DNA of 64,000 bases from Desulfonatronum thiodismutans (GTDB lineage Bacteria; Desulfobacterota; Desulfovibrionia; Desulfovibrionales; Desulfonatronaceae). Below are positions 45,672 to 54,302 of the stretch, piece by piece (the first letter of the stretch is position 1; every line of letters starts with the position of its first letter). The position numbers were made by a program, and so were the translations under genes. The notes under the pieces were generated by a model. That model worked only from the letters and a program-made list of their open reading frames with translations, did not search any database and had not been told where the DNA came from. The DNA is taken from assembly GCF_000717475.1 (NCBI RefSeq), contig NZ_JPIK01000004.1, positions 267,843 through 331,842 on the forward strand, read 5' to 3'.

Positions 45672-45767
45672 CACCCGCCATGTGTATCGGTATCCAAATC
45701 GAAATCGTGATCGAAATCGATTCTTCCATCGTTACCACGCTGGAGCCTGGGAACGACCAAAACCCTC
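45672..45767. repeat. Patch of intergenic word repeats upstream of rsmG
   Basis: AAATCGAAATCGTGATCGAA followed by ATCGATTC (about 45698-45722) is an array of the word ATCGAAATCG. CGTTACCACGCTGGAGCCTG followed by GGAACGA (about 45729-45756) matches the common intergenic repeat TCGTTCCCAGGCTCCAGCGT. The two stand side by side in the fabD-rsmG divergent region. Confidence 0.6.
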
Positions 45768-45803
45768 AGGTTTCAGCCCTCAGCCCCCCTTGCCTTTTCC
45801 TCC

Positions 45804-46553
45804 ATGATCAGCCAAGTGTCGCCCATGGCTTCACAAATCTCGTCCCCGACTCCGCCGACACCGGACCAAATCACGGCCCTCGCCGCCGACCTCGGTCGGA
45901 TACTGACCAAGGAACAGGCCTTGGGATTGAACCGCTACCTCAGCCTGCTGCTCCAGTGGAATCAACGCATGAATCTGGTGGGGCCCGGTGACTGGAGGAC
46001 AGTCCTGACGGACTTGGTGGCGGACAGTTGGCTGTTGGCCGATTTTCTGGACACCCTGCCCCTGCTGAAAAACGCCACCAATAGTCTCCCGGATTGCCCC
46101 TCGAATAGCCTCTCGGTTAGCCACCCGAAGAGCCCCCTTACCGTGGACCTGGGCGCCGGGGCTGGGCTGCCCGGTCTGCCTTTGCGGTTGTTCTGGCCGC
46201 AAGGAACGTATCATTTGGTGGAAATCCGCCGCAAGCGCACTGCCTTTCTGCTTCAGGCCGTCGCGGCCATGGGACTGCGCCGGACAGTAGTTCGCCCGGA
46301 ACGGGCTGAGCAGGCCCTGCCCGCCCTGGCCCCCATCGATCTGTGCCTGAGCCGGGCCTTCCTGCCCTGGCCCCAGCTCCTGGAGCTCGTCCGCCCCTGG
46401 CTGGCACCGGAAGGGCTGGTCCTGATCATGGCCAACGAGGCCCCGCCCAGTGCCTTTCCCGCGGGCTGGTCCCTTCAGGCCGTCCGAAACTACCCTTCCG
46501 GCGACAAGACCCGCTATTTCTGGTCCTTGGTCGCCGCCGTCATCTCCAGATAA
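45804..46553 (+). CDS. rsmG: 16S rRNA (guanine-N7) methyltransferase
   Basis: 249 residues, SAM-dependent enzyme modifying G527 of 16S rRNA. Family marks are YLSLLLQWNQRMNLVGPG, LVADSWLLADFL, motif I VDLGAGAGLPGLPLRLF and RKRTAFLLQAVAAMGLRR. Between the DSWLL helix and motif I lies an extra stretch of about 25 residues (NATNSLPDCPSNSLSVSHPK) encoded by a 24-bp imperfect tandem duplication. The start at 45804 has no good Shine-Dalgarno; ATG 45825 is an alternative. The last 40 bases overlap an antisense small gene. Confidence 0.9.
   Translation: MISQVSPMASQISSPTPPTPDQITALAADLGRILTKEQALGLNRYLSLLLQWNQRMNLVGPGDWRTVLTDLVADSWLLADFLDTLPLLKNATNSLPDCPSNSLSVSHPKSPLTVDLGAGAGLPGLPLRLFWPQGTYHLVEIRRKRTAFLLQAVAAMGLRRTVVRPERAEQALPALAPIDLCLSRAFLPWPQLLELVRPWLAPEGLVLIMANEAPPSAFPAGWSLQAVRNYPSGDKTRYFWSLVAAVISR
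46080..46127 (+). repeat. 24-bp tandem duplication inside rsmG
   Basis: Unit 1 (46080-46103) begins AATAGTCTCCCGGATTGCCC and unit 2 (46104-46127) begins AATAGCCTCTCGGTTAGCCA; 18 of 24 positions agree. The length is a multiple of three, so the frame is kept. It encodes a Ser/Pro-rich linker. Confidence 0.7.
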
Positions 46554-46732
46554 GAACCCTTGAAAATGGCCTCCGTGGCCGCGGCGTCCGCGGCCTCGCC
46601 CAGATCCATCAACTTTTCCAAAAAATCCAGGATTACGAACCGATCATTCTCGCATCCGTCCTGAAAATCCTGAACCAACTGGCCACTGGAAAGCAGCTCC
46701 TCGATTTCCCGTAAACAATCCATGGGAAGCAT
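46514..46732 (-). CDS. Small hypothetical protein
   Basis: 72 residues, acidic and helical (MDCLREIEELLSSGQLVQDF, LDFLEKLMDLGEAADAAATE). Not recognised. The ATG has AAGG seven bases upstream, and the protein shows ordinary composition unlike most antisense frames. It overlaps the 3' end of rsmG on the opposite strand by 40 bases. It could be a real conserved small protein or a chance frame. Confidence 0.45.
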   Translation of the reverse strand: MLPMDCLREIEELLSSGQLVQDFQDGCENDRFVILDFLEKLMDLGEAADAAATEAIFKGSYLEMTAATKDQK

Positions 46733-46867
46733 TGCCGTACCTTGGAGATCCTTGCTGATATTTTTTGATATTCGTATTGACGTGAAAAACGGATATAATG
46801 GCAGGAAACACCGGTGGCGTAAAGAAGCGCCGCAGGCCTTTTCGACGACAATAACGCGGGAAAACTA

Positions 46868-46955
46868 TGAACCACGGGGCACACGGGGAGCACGAGGGCA
46901 GACATGAACAAAGCTGCCTTTCCCCGTGATCCCCGTGTGCCCCGTGGTTACCTTC
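46868..46955. repeat. CACGGGGCACACGGGG inverted repeat
   Basis: AACCACGGGGCACACGGGGA on the left (about 46868-46888) and CCCCGTGATCCCCGTGTGCC followed by CCGTGGTTACC on the right (about 46922-46953) are inverted copies of a 9-base word array. The pattern resembles a dispersed intergenic repeat in several bacterial phyla. Confidence 0.65.
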
Positions 46956-46956
46956 T

Positions 46957-47328
46957 TTACAGTTCCCGGCAACCCTCAAAAAAACGTTGCCACTCCCCGT
47001 CCTCGCCGCGTTTCTCCAGAAAGCCTTCCCGGCCTTTGACCCACCAAACAAATTCCCGCTCATCGGTATATCTGACTCCGGAAGCGGAAAGCGCATTGGG
47101 CAGGGTGACCAACTCCCCATCAGGCAGATTCAATTGCACGAAATGCAACGTTTTGTCGGATAGAACATAATAGTCGGCCGTAAGCCGCACGTCTCCGGCG
47201 CAGAGATAGGCGATCTCCCGGATTGGCACCACTCCCAGTTCGGCCCCGGAACTTCCGCCGCGATTCCAGATGCAACCGGCAATCAGCAGGCTCAACAGGC
47301 AGATGCACATTCCGGTCGTCCATTTCAT
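46957..47328 (-). CDS. MliC-family lipoprotein (C-type lysozyme inhibitor-like)
   Basis: 123 residues from ATG 47328, which has GGAGGGG five bases upstream. The signal peptide ends in a lipobox, LLIAGC (Cys about residue 20), so it is a lipid-anchored periplasmic protein. The mature part has the MliC pattern: IAYLCAGDVRLTADYYVLSD, then LNLPDGELVTLPNALSASGV, RYTDEREFVWWVKG and a C-terminal Cys that would pair with the one in AYLC. Known members inhibit vertebrate C-type lysozyme. The SASG.RY and W.KG motifs are retained. Flanked by a repeat on its 3' side. Confidence 0.82.
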   Translation of the reverse strand: MKWTTGMCICLLSLLIAGCIWNRGGSSGAELGVVPIREIAYLCAGDVRLTADYYVLSDKTLHFVQLNLPDGELVTLPNALSASGVRYTDEREFVWWVKGREGFLEKRGEDGEWQRFFEGCREL

Positions 47329-47602
47329 GCTTTCCCCTCCTTCGCCCCATTCAACCGTCATCCCGATGTTCTTGGACAAATGCCTTGACCGTTTCAATGC
47401 AAACAGCAACTTGATGTTCCCAATCCAACAACAAGTTCCCGGCCGCCCCCGCCTCTCCGGCCCTGCCGACCGACTCCAGGCGAGCAGCGGTGTCCGAAAG
47501 GCGCATGCACCCGGTATTAGCGGCAATGTTTTAGATTCCGTGGGCATTGAGGGCCATTCTCGAAATGGCCGCCGGGATCGGCGAATCTGCGTGTCGGAGT
47601 CG

Positions 47603-48625
47603 CTACCAACCCAATAAATACGCGAAAATCAGCGGCGCGACGATGGTCGCGTCGGATTCGATGATGAATTTGGGTGTGTCCACGCCCAGTTTACCCCAGG
47701 TGATTTTCTCGTTGGGGATGGCTCCGGAATAGGAGCCGTAGCTGGTGGTGCTGTCGCTGATCTGACAAAAGTAGCCCCAAAGGGGAACCTCGGTTTGCTC
47801 CATGTCCTGGTGGAGCATGGGCACCACGCAGATCGGGAAGTCCCCGGCGATCCCCCCTCCGATTTGAAACATACCCAGAGGATTTTGCTTCGTGGTCTGG
47901 GTGTAGTGGTCCGCCAGCCAGGTCATGTACTCGATACCGGTGCGCACGGTGTGCACATTTTTCACCTCGCCCCGCAACACCGCCGCGGCGTACATGTTGC
48001 CCAGGGTGGAGTCCTCCCAGCCAGGAACGACCATGGGCACGTTCTTTTCCATGGCCGCCAACATCCAGGAGTTCTTGGGATCGATCTGATAGGACGGGGC
48101 CAGATCCCCGGCTGCCAGAATCTGCCGGAAGAACTCATGGGGAAAGTAGCGCTCTCCCTTGGCGTCCGCCGCGGTCCAGACCTGGAGCATGGCCTTCTCG
48201 ATCCGGCGCATGGCCTCCATTTCCGGGATACAGGTGTCCGTGACCCGGTTCATGTGCCGGGCCAGCAGTTCCGCCTCATCCTGGGGAGTGAGGTCTCGGT
48301 AGTTGGGCACCCTTTCGTAAAAATCGTGGGCTACGAGATTGAAGATGTCCTCTTCCAGGTTGGCCCCGGTGCAGACGATCAAATGCACCTTGTCCCGACG
48401 GATCATCTCGGCCAGGGACAATCCCAGCTCAGCGGTGCTCATGGCCCCGGCCAGGGTGATCATCATCTTCCCGCCTTCGGCCAGAAAAACGTCGTAGGCC
48501 CTTGCCGCGTCGATCAAAGCCGCGGCGTTGAAATGCCGATAATGGTGCGTAATGAACGATCCCACCGGTCCGAGTTTGGCGGTATCGATTAATTTAGTGG
48601 AGGTCTTACTCTCAGCCGAACACAT
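47603..48625 (-). CDS. Deoxyhypusine synthase-like protein, copy 2 (possible homospermidine synthase)
   Basis: 340 residues, DHS superfamily. MMITLAGAMSTAELGLSLAE (about 53-72), VHLIVCTGANLEEDIFN, NPLGMFQIGGGIAGDFPICV and the Lys-containing SGAIPNEKITWGKLGV (about 300-315) correspond to NAD-binding and catalytic segments. It is only distantly similar to copy 1 at 40368-41501. With no eIF5A in bacteria, polyamine transfer between small amines is the likelier reaction. It ends in a TTYGSYSG region before the Lys motif, like eukaryotic DHS. AAAGGAGACTTCGTC precedes the ATG; upstream is a 178-bp divergent region towards the UbiD gene. Confidence 0.87.
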   Translation of the reverse strand: MCSAESKTSTKLIDTAKLGPVGSFITHHYRHFNAAALIDAARAYDVFLAEGGKMMITLAGAMSTAELGLSLAEMIRRDKVHLIVCTGANLEEDIFNLVAHDFYERVPNYRDLTPQDEAELLARHMNRVTDTCIPEMEAMRRIEKAMLQVWTAADAKGERYFPHEFFRQILAAGDLAPSYQIDPKNSWMLAAMEKNVPMVVPGWEDSTLGNMYAAAVLRGEVKNVHTVRTGIEYMTWLADHYTQTTKQNPLGMFQIGGGIAGDFPICVVPMLHQDMEQTEVPLWGYFCQISDSTTSYGSYSGAIPNEKITWGKLGVDTPKFIIESDATIVAPLIFAYLLGW

Positions 48626-48803
48626 GACGAAGTCTCCTTTGGAAACGAAAAGTTAGAGTGAAATGCCGATTGCGGCATACGTCATGCTTGGGATAGTCGG
48701 TGCCAAGGCTTCCGTCAATTTACGGTACGCTCAATTCAGCGCCCCCCGCGAGCACGAAGCTTAGCAACTGGACGCTGAAAAAGTCGTCGAGTACAAGACC
48801 TCC

Positions 48804-50666
48804 ATGGGATACGACACGCTGCAAGCATGCATTCGCGATTTGGAGGCTGCCGGAAGGCTGGTCCGGCTGAACGTGGAAGTGGATCCGTACCTGGAAGCAG
48901 GGGTCATTCAACGCCGGGTCTACCAGGCCGGAGGACCGGCCCTGCTCTACACCAGGGTTAAAGGCTGCCGCTTCCCCATGCTGGGCAATCTGTTTGGCAC
49001 TCTGGACCGGGCCAGATACATCTTCCGAGACACCCTCCCGGCCCTGGAAAAACTGGTCCGGCTGAAGGTCGATCCGAGTGAAGCTCTCCGCGCCCCCTGG
49101 AAACACCTGGGATTGGTTCGCACCCTGTGGAACGCCCGTCCGAAATTCGTGACCAACGGACCGATCCTGGCCAAGAACTGCGCCCTGTCCGACCTGCCCA
49201 ACCAGGTTTCCTGGCCCAGGGACGGCGGGGCCTTCGTCACCCTGCCCCAGGTCTACTCCGAAAGCCCGATCAAATCCGGCCCGAATAATTGGATGAACTC
49301 CAACCTGGGCATGTACCGAGTCCAGTTCTCCGGGGGCCAGTATGCGCCGGACCGAGAAGCGGGCCTGCACTACCAGATCCACCGGGGCATCGGCGTGCAC
49401 CATGCCGAGGCTCTAAAACGCGGCATGCCGCTACGGGTGAACGTGTTCATCGGTGGGCCGCCGGCCATGACCCTGGCCGCGGTGATGCCCCTGCCCGAGG
49501 GCATGCCGGAACTCAGCTTCGCCGGAATGCTTGGCGGAGGACGACTGGAGCTGGTCCGCTCCGCCAACGGCCTGCCCATGCCGGCCCAGGCCGACTTCTG
49601 CCTCTCCGGCGTGGTCAACGGCGCCAAAACCCTGCCCGAAGGCCCCTTCGGCGACCACCTGGGCTACTACAGTCTGGAGCACGACTTTCCGGTACTCACC
49701 GTGGACCGGGTTTATCACCGCCCTGATGCGGTCTGGCCCTTCACCACCGTGGGCCGTCCTCCCCAGGAAGACACCACCTTCGGCGCGCTGATCCACGAGC
49801 TCACCGGCGAGGCCATCCCCACGGTGCTTCCGGGAGTCCGGGCCGTGCACGCCGTGGACGCCGCCGGGGTCCATCCCCTGCTCCTGGCCCTGGGCAGCGA
49901 GCGCTACGTGCCCTATGATTCGGAGCGGATGCCTCGTGAACTGCTCACCCAGGCCAACGCCATCCTCGGCCAGGGCCAGCTCTCGCTGGCCAAATACCTG
50001 TTCATCGCCGACCAGAATGACGATTCCCGCCTGGACATTCACGACATTGCCGCGTTCTTCCGCCATATGTTGGCGCGAGTGGATTGGACACGGGACCTGC
50101 ACTTCCAGACCCGGACCACCGTGGACACCCTGGACTACTCCGGCCTGGGCCTGAACGAGGGCTCCAAGGTGGTGATCGCCGCGGCCGGTCCGCCCCGCCG
50201 GACCCTGCCCACGTCTTTTCCCAGCGACCTCCGCCTGCCGAAAGGCTTCAGCTCGCCCCAGGTCTGCACGCCCAACGCCCTGGCCGGAGTCCTCGTCATT
50301 CAAGGTCCGCCATGCACCCGAGCCCGCCACGTCCAGGATCCGGCCATGACCGAACTTTGCCGCGAGCTGCACGCCGCCAAGCAACTCACGGACTGGCCCT
50401 TGATAGTCGTGGCCGACGACGGCGCCTTTGTCGCCCGGACTCTGAACAACTTCCTCTGGACCACCTTCACCCGCTCCGACCCGGCTCGAGACATCTATGG
50501 AATCAGCGAAACCATGTCCTGCAAACACTGGGGCTGCTCCGGCCCACTGGTCATCGACGCCCGAGCCAAACCCCATCATGCCCCGGCCCTGGAGCCGGAC
50601 CTGGAAGTGGAAAAAAGGGTGGATCAACTCGCGGCCAAAAGAGGACCGCTGGCGGGATTGTGGTGA
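48804..50666 (+). CDS. UbiD-family decarboxylase (long, menaquinone-type)
   Basis: 620 residues, longer than E. coli UbiD (497). These enzymes use prenylated FMN to decarboxylate aromatic acids; long forms are annotated as menaquinone-biosynthesis decarboxylases in organisms with the futalosine pathway. The signatures are MNSNLGMYRVQFSGGQYAPD, HYQIHRGIGVHH, and the catalytic Glu region LPEGPFGDHLGYYSL (about 275-290), with VDRVYHRPDAVWPFTTVGRP after it. The C-terminal third (430-620) is an extension with a few Cys/His (SCKHWGCSG). No ubiX-like flavin prenyltransferase or mqn gene is adjacent. The convergent cheZ gene ends four bases away. Confidence 0.9.
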   Translation: MGYDTLQACIRDLEAAGRLVRLNVEVDPYLEAGVIQRRVYQAGGPALLYTRVKGCRFPMLGNLFGTLDRARYIFRDTLPALEKLVRLKVDPSEALRAPWKHLGLVRTLWNARPKFVTNGPILAKNCALSDLPNQVSWPRDGGAFVTLPQVYSESPIKSGPNNWMNSNLGMYRVQFSGGQYAPDREAGLHYQIHRGIGVHHAEALKRGMPLRVNVFIGGPPAMTLAAVMPLPEGMPELSFAGMLGGGRLELVRSANGLPMPAQADFCLSGVVNGAKTLPEGPFGDHLGYYSLEHDFPVLTVDRVYHRPDAVWPFTTVGRPPQEDTTFGALIHELTGEAIPTVLPGVRAVHAVDAAGVHPLLLALGSERYVPYDSERMPRELLTQANAILGQGQLSLAKYLFIADQNDDSRLDIHDIAAFFRHMLARVDWTRDLHFQTRTTVDTLDYSGLGLNEGSKVVIAAAGPPRRTLPTSFPSDLRLPKGFSSPQVCTPNALAGVLVIQGPPCTRARHVQDPAMTELCRELHAAKQLTDWPLIVVADDGAFVARTLNNFLWTTFTRSDPARDIYGISETMSCKHWGCSGPLVIDARAKPHHAPALEPDLEVEKRVDQLAAKRGPLAGLW

Positions 50667-50669
50667 GCG

Positions 50670-51401
50670 TCAGTCCAGCCCAAGCTGGGCCAGCAGATCA
50701 TCCACGTCGTTCTGGTTGGTCGTCGTTTGCGGCCCCTTGAGTTCCGAGGCTTTTTGTTTGGCTTCCGTGTTCAGGGCCTGGAAGTCCTTTTCCGGGTTCT
50801 CGTCAATTCCCTTGATCTTCAACCCCGTGGCTACGAACAGTTCCGTGGTGATCCGCTCCACCTGCTTGATGGCGGTGATGATCTTCTTGATCCGCTGGCC
50901 GGTGAGATCCTGGAAGGACAGGGCGGTCATGATCCGCATAAAGTCTTCGCTCAGGCGCTGATTCGTGGCGATCAGGGCGTTCACGTCCGCGGCCCTGGCC
51001 CCGCCGGTGCGGAATCGCTCCATGATCACGGTCATCTCGGCCTGCAGTTCCATCTGATTTTCCACGATGTCCATGACCTGGACCGCGGCCTGCTCCGTGG
51101 CCTTGAGAATCTCGTCAAGTTGGTCCGAGGCTTCAGAAATCAACGCGCTGGTTTGACCGTCCACGAGCGGGGCCTGTCCGTCGTACTTCTTTGCTTCGGC
51201 GATTTCCTTGTAGATTTGCTTCAACCCGTCCTGCAATTCCGCGTTCAGGGTCCGGTAGAACTCACCTTGCATCAGTGATCGGCTGATGTTCTTCTGCAAC
51301 TCTCTTTCCAGGGCCTGGACCATGGTTCCGCGTAATTCTTCGGAAATACGCGCGGCAATCCGATCCATGACCCGATCAGCCATTTCATCATTGCTGAGCA
51401 T
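50670..51401 (-). CDS. cheZ: CheZ-type phosphatase of CheY-P
   Basis: About 243 residues, mostly long helices. The conserved catalytic segment is MTALSFQDLTGQRIKKIITA (about 170-190), with the Gln that attacks CheY-P. The C-terminal peptide NDVDDLLAQLGLD is the CheY-docking tail of CheZ. The start at ATG 51401 has GAGGA five bases upstream. It is far from the cheW/cheR cluster and downstream of an SH3-domain gene in the same direction. Its presence shows that this organism removes the chemotaxis signal with a CheZ phosphatase. Confidence 0.92.
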   Translation of the reverse strand: MLSNDEMADRVMDRIAARISEELRGTMVQALERELQKNISRSLMQGEFYRTLNAELQDGLKQIYKEIAEAKKYDGQAPLVDGQTSALISEASDQLDEILKATEQAAVQVMDIVENQMELQAEMTVIMERFRTGGARAADVNALIATNQRLSEDFMRIMTALSFQDLTGQRIKKIITAIKQVERITTELFVATGLKIKGIDENPEKDFQALNTEAKQKASELKGPQTTTNQNDVDDLLAQLGLD

Positions 51402-51481
51402 GGTGTTCCTCACTGTGTTGCGGCCAGGCAACCGTGCTTACGTCCGGCGTCAGGCCTTGTGTTGTTCAAATTGCTTCGTAA

Positions 51482-52168
51482 TCAGGTATATTGCAGGGTA
51501 TTTCGCCGCTTTCCCTGCAAACGTCCAGTGATCACCCCGGTCAGCCAAGCCACCAAAAAGACCGCCCCGCCGACGAGAAACCAGTGAAATCGATCCCAGG
51601 ACTTCAGCTTATTGTTCTCTTGGCGCAATGCCTCAACCTCAACCTGCGCATCGGCCAGATCGACCACGGTTTGATCGTACCGTTGACGCAAATCCAAGAC
51701 ATTGGCCGCATCCAACTGGAAAGCCGCGTGCTCACGATCCAGGTCCAAAAGCCTGTTGGAGGTCTCGGAGAGGGTTTCCAGCAGATTTTGATTGACCTCC
51801 TCCAATTCGGCGACCCGCCCTAAAGCGCCACTGGATGCGGCGTAGAGTTCATCATATATTTTACGAAGCTCCTGGTACTTTAAAGAAACCGGAACGTCCT
51901 CGCTGGTGAAGCGCTTCAGCACCCAGCCTTCAATATTGTTCGGGCCACGGACTCGCAGCCATCCGGCCTGTTCGGACAAGACTTCCATTTTTGCTCCGGC
52001 TGGCAGCATCTGGAGGATTCGATGCTCGGTGGACGGCCCTACACGCTTGGAAATTTCCCGAACATCGGACACGTACACGGTTACCGCTCCGGCAATTCCC
52101 GGCAACCATGCCAAAACGCTCACCAAGGAGAACCCGACAACAAAGCGCATGATCCGATTTGTCTTCAT
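51482..52168 (-). CDS. SH3-domain membrane protein (YgiM/TIGR04211-like)
   Basis: 228 residues: signal peptide (1-27, ending AGAVTVYVSD), bacterial SH3 domain (about 30-90; LQMLPAGAKMEVLSEQAGWL, VRGPNNIEGWVLKRF), coiled coil (about 110-185), then a C-terminal TM helix (about 192-214, WFLVGGAVFLVAWLTGVITG) and a basic tail. This order fits the YgiM family: a periplasmic SH3 domain tethered to the inner membrane. The role is unknown, possibly cell envelope. The start at ATG 52168 is preferred for GAGG six bases upstream. Confidence 0.87.
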   Translation of the reverse strand: MKTNRIMRFVVGFSLVSVLAWLPGIAGAVTVYVSDVREISKRVGPSTEHRILQMLPAGAKMEVLSEQAGWLRVRGPNNIEGWVLKRFTSEDVPVSLKYQELRKIYDELYAASSGALGRVAELEEVNQNLLETLSETSNRLLDLDREHAAFQLDAANVLDLRQRYDQTVVDLADAQVEVEALRQENNKLKSWDRFHWFLVGGAVFLVAWLTGVITGRLQGKRRNTLQYT

Positions 52169-52341
52169 GGCGAACCTCAGCGAAATGATGGGCAGAATAT
52201 ATGAATCGCGGCTTTTCATAACACTGAAACGTGCCCCAAGGCAACGCGCTCAATAACCCAGTCTCTGAAAATCAGTTCTCATCGGCATCCAAACCGTCCC
52301 CATTGAACGGAACGCAACTTGTCGCGAAACCATGGCCGAGA

Positions 52342-53646
52342 CTAAATCAAGCCAGGCAGAAACGTGGTCAGGGCGGGAAAGGCCAATAGGATGGCGATGC
52401 AGACGATTAATGCGGCCAGAAACGGCCAGATCCCTTTAAAGATGGTTTCCAGGGGGACATCCGCGGCGATTCCCTTGACGATATAGACGTTCATGCCCAC
52501 CGGAGGCGTGATAACGCCCATGGCCACAACCAGGACCATGATCACTCCGAACCAGATCGGGTCATATCCCAAAACATTGACCACCACGGGGTAGAAGATG
52601 GGAATGGTCAGCAGGACCAGAGCCAGGGCGTCGATGAAGAACCCCAGGACAAGATAGATCAGCAGGATCAGGGCCATGACCACGTAGGCCGGCAGGTCCA
52701 ACTGGCCAGCCCAGGACGCCAGCTCGAACGGTATGCGGCTGACGGCCATGAACCGCCCAAAGATCACCGCTCCGGCCACCAGGAGCATGATCATGGCAGT
52801 GGTCCGGGTGGAGTCGGCCAGGGCCCGCTTCAGTCCGTCCCAGCGCAGCTTGCCCTGGACCAGGGTCAGAAAAAAAACCCCTGCCGCCCCCACGGCCCCG
52901 GCTTCGGTGGGTGTAAACCATCCGGCAAACAGGCCCCCCAGGGACAGAGAAAAGATGACGAATACTTCCCAGATTCCGCCCTTCAAGGCCGCGAGGCGAT
53001 CCTTCCAGCCGAACACCGGCCCGGGCGGTCCGAGGCTTGGATTACGCCGGGCCATGAGAAAAATTGTGGCCATGTAGAGAAACATCAGCAAAAAACCGGG
53101 AATGATCCCGGCCATGAACAGCTTGCCGATGGATTGCTCCGTGGCCATGCCGTAGACGATGAAGATCACGCTGGGCGGAAACAGGACCCCCAACGCTCCC
53201 CCGGCAGCCACGCTGGCTGTCGAGAGAGTGTCCGCGTACCGGTATTTCTTCATCTCCGGGATCGCGATGGCCCCGATGGTCGCGGCCGTGGCCGTGTTGG
53301 ACCCGCATACCGCGCCGAACAACGCGCAGGTGGCTTGGGTGGCTATGGCCAACCCTCCGGGATAGTGGCCCATGGTCCGGTAAGCGAAGGTGAACAGCCT
53401 GGCCCCTATCCCTGAGTAGAACGCTAAAAATCCCATAAAGATGAACATGGGAATCACGCTCAGGGAGTAGGAGGAGAACGTGGCGTACAGATCCTTGGAA
53501 ACGACCCGAAACGCCGCGTCCGGAGAAACCAGCCAGCTGAATCCCAAAAATCCGGTCAAGGCCATGGCATAGGCAATGGGCATGCGCAGAATCAACAGCA
53601 CGAAAAACAGCCCGATGCCGGCCATTCCGATCACTGTCGGGCTCAT
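52342..53646 (-). CDS. dctM: TRAP transporter large permease subunit
   Basis: 434 residues, 12 or so TM helices, DctM family. It drives uptake with a sodium or proton gradient together with the small subunit and periplasmic binding protein. Marks: SVIPMFIFMGFLAFYSGIG, GAVCGSNTATAATIGAIAIP, LGVLFPPSVIFIVYGMATEQ and FTPTEAGAVGAAG. The start ATG 53646 overlaps the dctQ stop by ATGA; the open frame further upstream is antisense to dctQ's coding and is not used. Substrate not determinable. Confidence 0.93.
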   Translation of the reverse strand: MSPTVIGMAGIGLFFVLLILRMPIAYAMALTGFLGFSWLVSPDAAFRVVSKDLYATFSSYSLSVIPMFIFMGFLAFYSGIGARLFTFAYRTMGHYPGGLAIATQATCALFGAVCGSNTATAATIGAIAIPEMKKYRYADTLSTASVAAGGALGVLFPPSVIFIVYGMATEQSIGKLFMAGIIPGFLLMFLYMATIFLMARRNPSLGPPGPVFGWKDRLAALKGGIWEVFVIFSLSLGGLFAGWFTPTEAGAVGAAGVFFLTLVQGKLRWDGLKRALADSTRTTAMIMLLVAGAVIFGRFMAVSRIPFELASWAGQLDLPAYVVMALILLIYLVLGFFIDALALVLLTIPIFYPVVVNVLGYDPIWFGVIMVLVVAMGVITPPVGMNVYIVKGIAADVPLETIFKGIWPFLAALIVCIAILLAFPALTTFLPGLI

Positions 53647-54155
53647 CGGCGCACCGCCATGCCCACCATTTCCACGGCACGCAGGATCAGGACCAGGCAA
53701 AGCAGTCCCAAGGCCGCGGCAAGTCCGTAGACGAACGGGTAAAAGGGAATCTTCGTGGTCAACCCCACCTCGCCGCTGGCCGCGAAACTTTGGGCATACT
53801 CCAGCATGTGCCAGGAACAGAAAACAAAAAACACCGCGGCCAAGATATTGGTCAGGCCGTCGATGCAGGCTCTGACCCGCTCGGGAAGCTTGGCCACCAG
53901 AAACCCCACGGCGATATGTCCGTTCTTCAGGGCGCAATGAGCCAGAGCCAGGCCCACTGCCAGTGAGGTCAAAAAGCCCACGAACTCATAAGTTCCGAGA
54001 ATCGGGCTCTTAAAGAATGCCCGCAGGATAATGTTCAGGACTACCAGAAACATTACGGCCAGGAGGCTGATTCCAGCCACGGCGTCAAAAACCTTGCTGA
54101 CGGCCCAGACGTATTTCTCCGCGAGTTGAAGAGAGCGTTTTGAACGTGGCGACAT
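53643..54155 (-). CDS. dctQ: TRAP transporter small permease subunit
   Basis: 170 residues, four TM helices (about 25-45, 58-80, 100-125, 140-162), DctQ family: VMFLVVLNIILRAFFKSPIL, FLTSLAVGLALAHCALKNGH, IAVGFLVAKLP. It pairs with DctM in the inner membrane. The end overlaps dctM. An intercistronic terminator-like hairpin separates it from the binding protein gene upstream. Confidence 0.93.
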   Translation of the reverse strand: MSPRSKRSLQLAEKYVWAVSKVFDAVAGISLLAVMFLVVLNIILRAFFKSPILGTYEFVGFLTSLAVGLALAHCALKNGHIAVGFLVAKLPERVRACIDGLTNILAAVFFVFCSWHMLEYAQSFAASGEVGLTTKIPFYPFVYGLAAALGLLCLVLILRAVEMVGMAVRR

Positions 54156-54181
54156 TGGGAATAAGGAAGGAAGCTGTTGAG

Positions 54182-54242
54182 AAAAAACACGGTCGCGCGC
54201 TCAGACGCTTTGTGAGCCAGCGACTGAACGCGCACCGTGTTT
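54182..54242 (-). terminator. Intercistronic terminator-like hairpin between dctP and dctQ
   Basis: On the minus strand AAACACGGTGCGCG and CGCGCGACCGTGTTT pair with one bulge (54229-54242 and 54185-54199), followed by a short T run (CCGTGTTTTTTC). The loop is about 30 bases. It may reduce read-through so that the binding protein is made in excess over the permease. Confidence 0.65.
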
Positions 54243-54302
54243 CAGAAGAACTAATATCCGCACCTTGAACGTTACGGCACGGTAAAAATGCTCCGCGCCT
54301 GA

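Noticed and set aside
49431..50627. 398-codon minus-strand frame inside the UbiD gene
   Set aside because: Antisense to a well-defined UbiD-family enzyme; Gly/His-rich translation without motifs.
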